The position numbers and the translations under genes are program-made. From NCBI GenBank assembly GCA_029864165.1, contig JAOTTZ010000095.1, positions 1 to 6,894 of the forward strand: 6,894 nucleotides of DNA, read 5' to 3'. This stretch comes from Burkholderiaceae bacterium. GTDB taxonomy: Bacteria; Pseudomonadota; Gammaproteobacteria; Burkholderiales; Burkholderiaceae_C. Below, piece after piece: positions 5,541 through 6,894 of this stretch. Positions within the stretch are counted from its first letter, which is position 1. The number at the start of each line of letters is the position of its first letter. Under the pieces are notes generated by a model. That model ran no database searches. It was not told the origin of the DNA and saw only the letters and a list, made by a program, of their open reading frames with translations.

Positions 5541-6269
5541 TCAGCAACGCCACGCCTCATGCCCCAGCGGCGTCTTGTTCAGCATCTCCCGACATTGCCG
5601 CCATCGCGGGAGGCACGCATCCATCAGCGCCGTGAAGCGCTCGCCGTGATTGCGTTCGCGCAGATGCACCAGCTCGTGCACCACGATGTATTCAAGGCAT
5701 TGCACGGGCTTCTTGGCTAGCTCCAGGTTGAACCACACCCGCCGTGCATTCGCATTGCAACTCCCCCACTTGGTTTTCATCTTCTTGACGCCCCAGGCGG
5801 CGACCTGAACGCCGACGATCATCTGCCACTGCTCCAGCAAGGGCGCGATCAGCGCTTTGAGCTGCTCACGATGCCAACGCAACAAGACAGCTTCCCGCTG
5901 GTCTGGACTGGTGCCGGCGCGCACGAACAAATCGATGCTAGCCACCCCGCGCACGGCGACCCTGGCCGGGGCATCTTGTTCGCGCACGCGCAGGCGATAC
6001 CGCTGCCCGAGGAAGTAGTGACTTTCGCCATTGACCATTTCGCGCTGCGACTGGCGCGGCTGCCCGGCGAACTTGGCTTTCTGTCGCTTGATCCACCCCA
6101 GCTTGTCGATCACCGCCAGTCGCACCGCCTCATCACTTACCACCAGAGGCGTGGCAACGCGCACCCGGCCATGCGGCGGATATACGCCAAGGTGCAGGTT
6201 CTTGATGTCCTTGCGCACCACGTCCACCTTGACGCCGCCGACAGTCAAGTGGTGGCTGTCAGTAGCCAT
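5541..6269 (-). CDS. YgjP/DUF45-type zinc metallopeptidase-like protein
   Basis: A 242-residue soluble protein of the COG1451 (YgjP-like, DUF45) family, usually labelled an M48-type metal-dependent hydrolase. The zinc site is HELVH at 198-202 (His198, Glu199, His202) with a third histidine at 208 in ERNHGERF. Upstream are the family stretches MKTKWGSCN (about residue 163 on) and LEYIVVHELVHL. The N-terminal half is a beta-rich region with RKDIKNLHLGVYPPHGRVRV. There is no signal peptide or membrane helix, so it acts in the cytosol. The ATG at 6269 overlaps the hsdR end by 11 bases, implying coupled translation. Genes of this family often follow hsdR in type I restriction loci, where their role is not well established. 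Substrate unknown; the fold call is strong. Confidence 0.88.
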   Translation of the reverse strand: MATDSHHLTVGGVKVDVVRKDIKNLHLGVYPPHGRVRVATPLVVSDEAVRLAVIDKLGWIKRQKAKFAGQPRQSQREMVNGESHYFLGQRYRLRVREQDAPARVAVRGVASIDLFVRAGTSPDQREAVLLRWHREQLKALIAPLLEQWQMIVGVQVAAWGVKKMKTKWGSCNANARRVWFNLELAKKPVQCLEYIVVHELVHLRERNHGERFTALMDACLPRWRQCREMLNKTPLGHEAWRC

Positions 6270-6894
6270 GCTGGTTTTTCACTAGATCGAGAATTCGCGT
6301 GGTTTCAGCTTCCACGCTGTAGGTTTCTCTGCTTTGCTTGACACCCGTGAAGCCGGCAGTTTGCGCGGCAGCGAAAGCCTCTTCGAGGACTGCCCTGATT
6401 CCGTTGCGCACGCGCTTTGTCTTGCCCGAGTTATTGCGCCAGTCGTCCTGAAGACTGTTCAGCACCGCCGCATCCACCGCCAGCGCCAACCCCCCGTCCT
6501 TGCCCAGGTTGTTGTAGAGCGCCCGCTGCGCTGCTGTCTTCACGCTCGGCGGATAAGCGCCCGTCGCGCCGCCCGGCATGGTTGCCGCCTTGGTCAGCTT
6601 GGCAATCTTTTCCAGATACTCCTTGTAGCTCACCACTCCCTGGCGCCGCTGCTCGATCAGCGCGTCCAGCAGCTTGGACATCTTCTCGTAGTACTCCGGG
6701 TCCACCGGCGACTCTTTGATGATGAGCTTGCGCACATTGTTCTCGACGGTCTCGGCCACCGCCCCCTCGCTGCGCCTGATGCCCTTGGGCAGTGAATTCA
6801 CCGCATCCGGGCCGCGCTCGACGATGAGCTGGATCAGTGTCAAGTCGCCGAAGCTGGAAAGAATCTCGCTCTCCTCGGCTCGTATGTACGTGTT
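6259..6894 (-). CDS. hsdR: Type I restriction enzyme R subunit, C-terminal part
   Basis: The last 211 residues of HsdR, the motor and nuclease subunit of a type I restriction-modification complex (with HsdM and HsdS). It translocates and cuts DNA lacking host methylation. The frame is open to the right edge, so the nuclease and helicase domains lie outside the window. What is visible is the C-terminal helical domain that docks on the methyltransferase core: it starts NTYIRAEESEILSSFGDLTL and continues with IQLIVERGPDAVNSLPKGIR, AVAETVENNVRKLI, PVDPEYYEKMSKLLDALIEQ and, near the end, the LQDDW segment. The TTG at 6843 is internal, not the start. The stop TGA at 6259-6261 lies inside the metallopeptidase gene. 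hsdM and hsdS are expected further right. The fragment looks intact. Confidence 0.88.
   Translation of the reverse strand, partial: NTYIRAEESEILSSFGDLTLIQLIVERGPDAVNSLPKGIRRSEGAVAETVENNVRKLIIKESPVDPEYYEKMSKLLDALIEQRRQGVVSYKEYLEKIAKLTKAATMPGGATGAYPPSVKTAAQRALYNNLGKDGGLALAVDAAVLNSLQDDWRNNSGKTKRVRNGIRAVLEEAFAAAQTAGFTGVKQSRETYSVEAETTRILDLVKNQHGY

Noticed and set aside
1..6894. CRISPR array, insertion sequence or transposase
   Set aside because: No regularly spaced repeats, terminal inverted repeats or transposase-like frames were seen on either strand.

Overview
The window looks like a chromosomal segment of a GC-rich proteobacterium. The closest fit is probably a gammaproteobacterium of the Xanthomonadales type, judged only from protein similarity recalled from memory and from the style of one integron attC site. 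It divides into a conserved-looking left part (about 1-2024) and an accessory right part (about 2160-6894).

Left part: the 3' two-thirds of a PiT-family phosphate permease runs rightward, facing a leftward MscS-family channel gene that closely resembles E. coli YnaI. The two genes converge on a short gap with terminator-like hairpins.

Middle part (about 2160-4290): two direct repeats of a tRNA-Phe 3' end (2205-2234 and 4243-4287, 29 of 30 bases shared) bracket about 2 kb. All genes inside read leftward: an unrecognised two-helix membrane protein with a damaged 5' end, a small secreted protein broken by an in-frame TAG, a well-formed integron attC site (2887-2947), and a HicA-HicB toxin-antitoxin pair. 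A second, degenerate attC-like structure lies at 4102-4217. No integrase gene is present, so this resembles a short cluster of integron cassettes lacking an integrase, held inside or beside a tRNA-targeted island.

Right part (4440-6894): all leftward. A type I restriction subunit (hsdR, only its C-terminal end in the window) overlaps a zinc metalloprotease-like gene of the YgjP/DUF45 type. After a 160-base gap with a possible promoter comes an orotate phosphoribosyltransferase with an intact catalytic loop, overlapping a 124-residue protein I do not recognise.

My reading is a core chromosome edge at about 2.2 kb, followed by one or two islands that entered the 3' end of a tRNA-Phe gene. Each left a copy of the tRNA end. 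The islands brought restriction-modification, a possible nucleotide-metabolism or defence pair, and toxin-antitoxin cassettes. An intact tRNA-Phe gene is predicted to the right of the window. The layout and motifs are seen directly; the history is inference.
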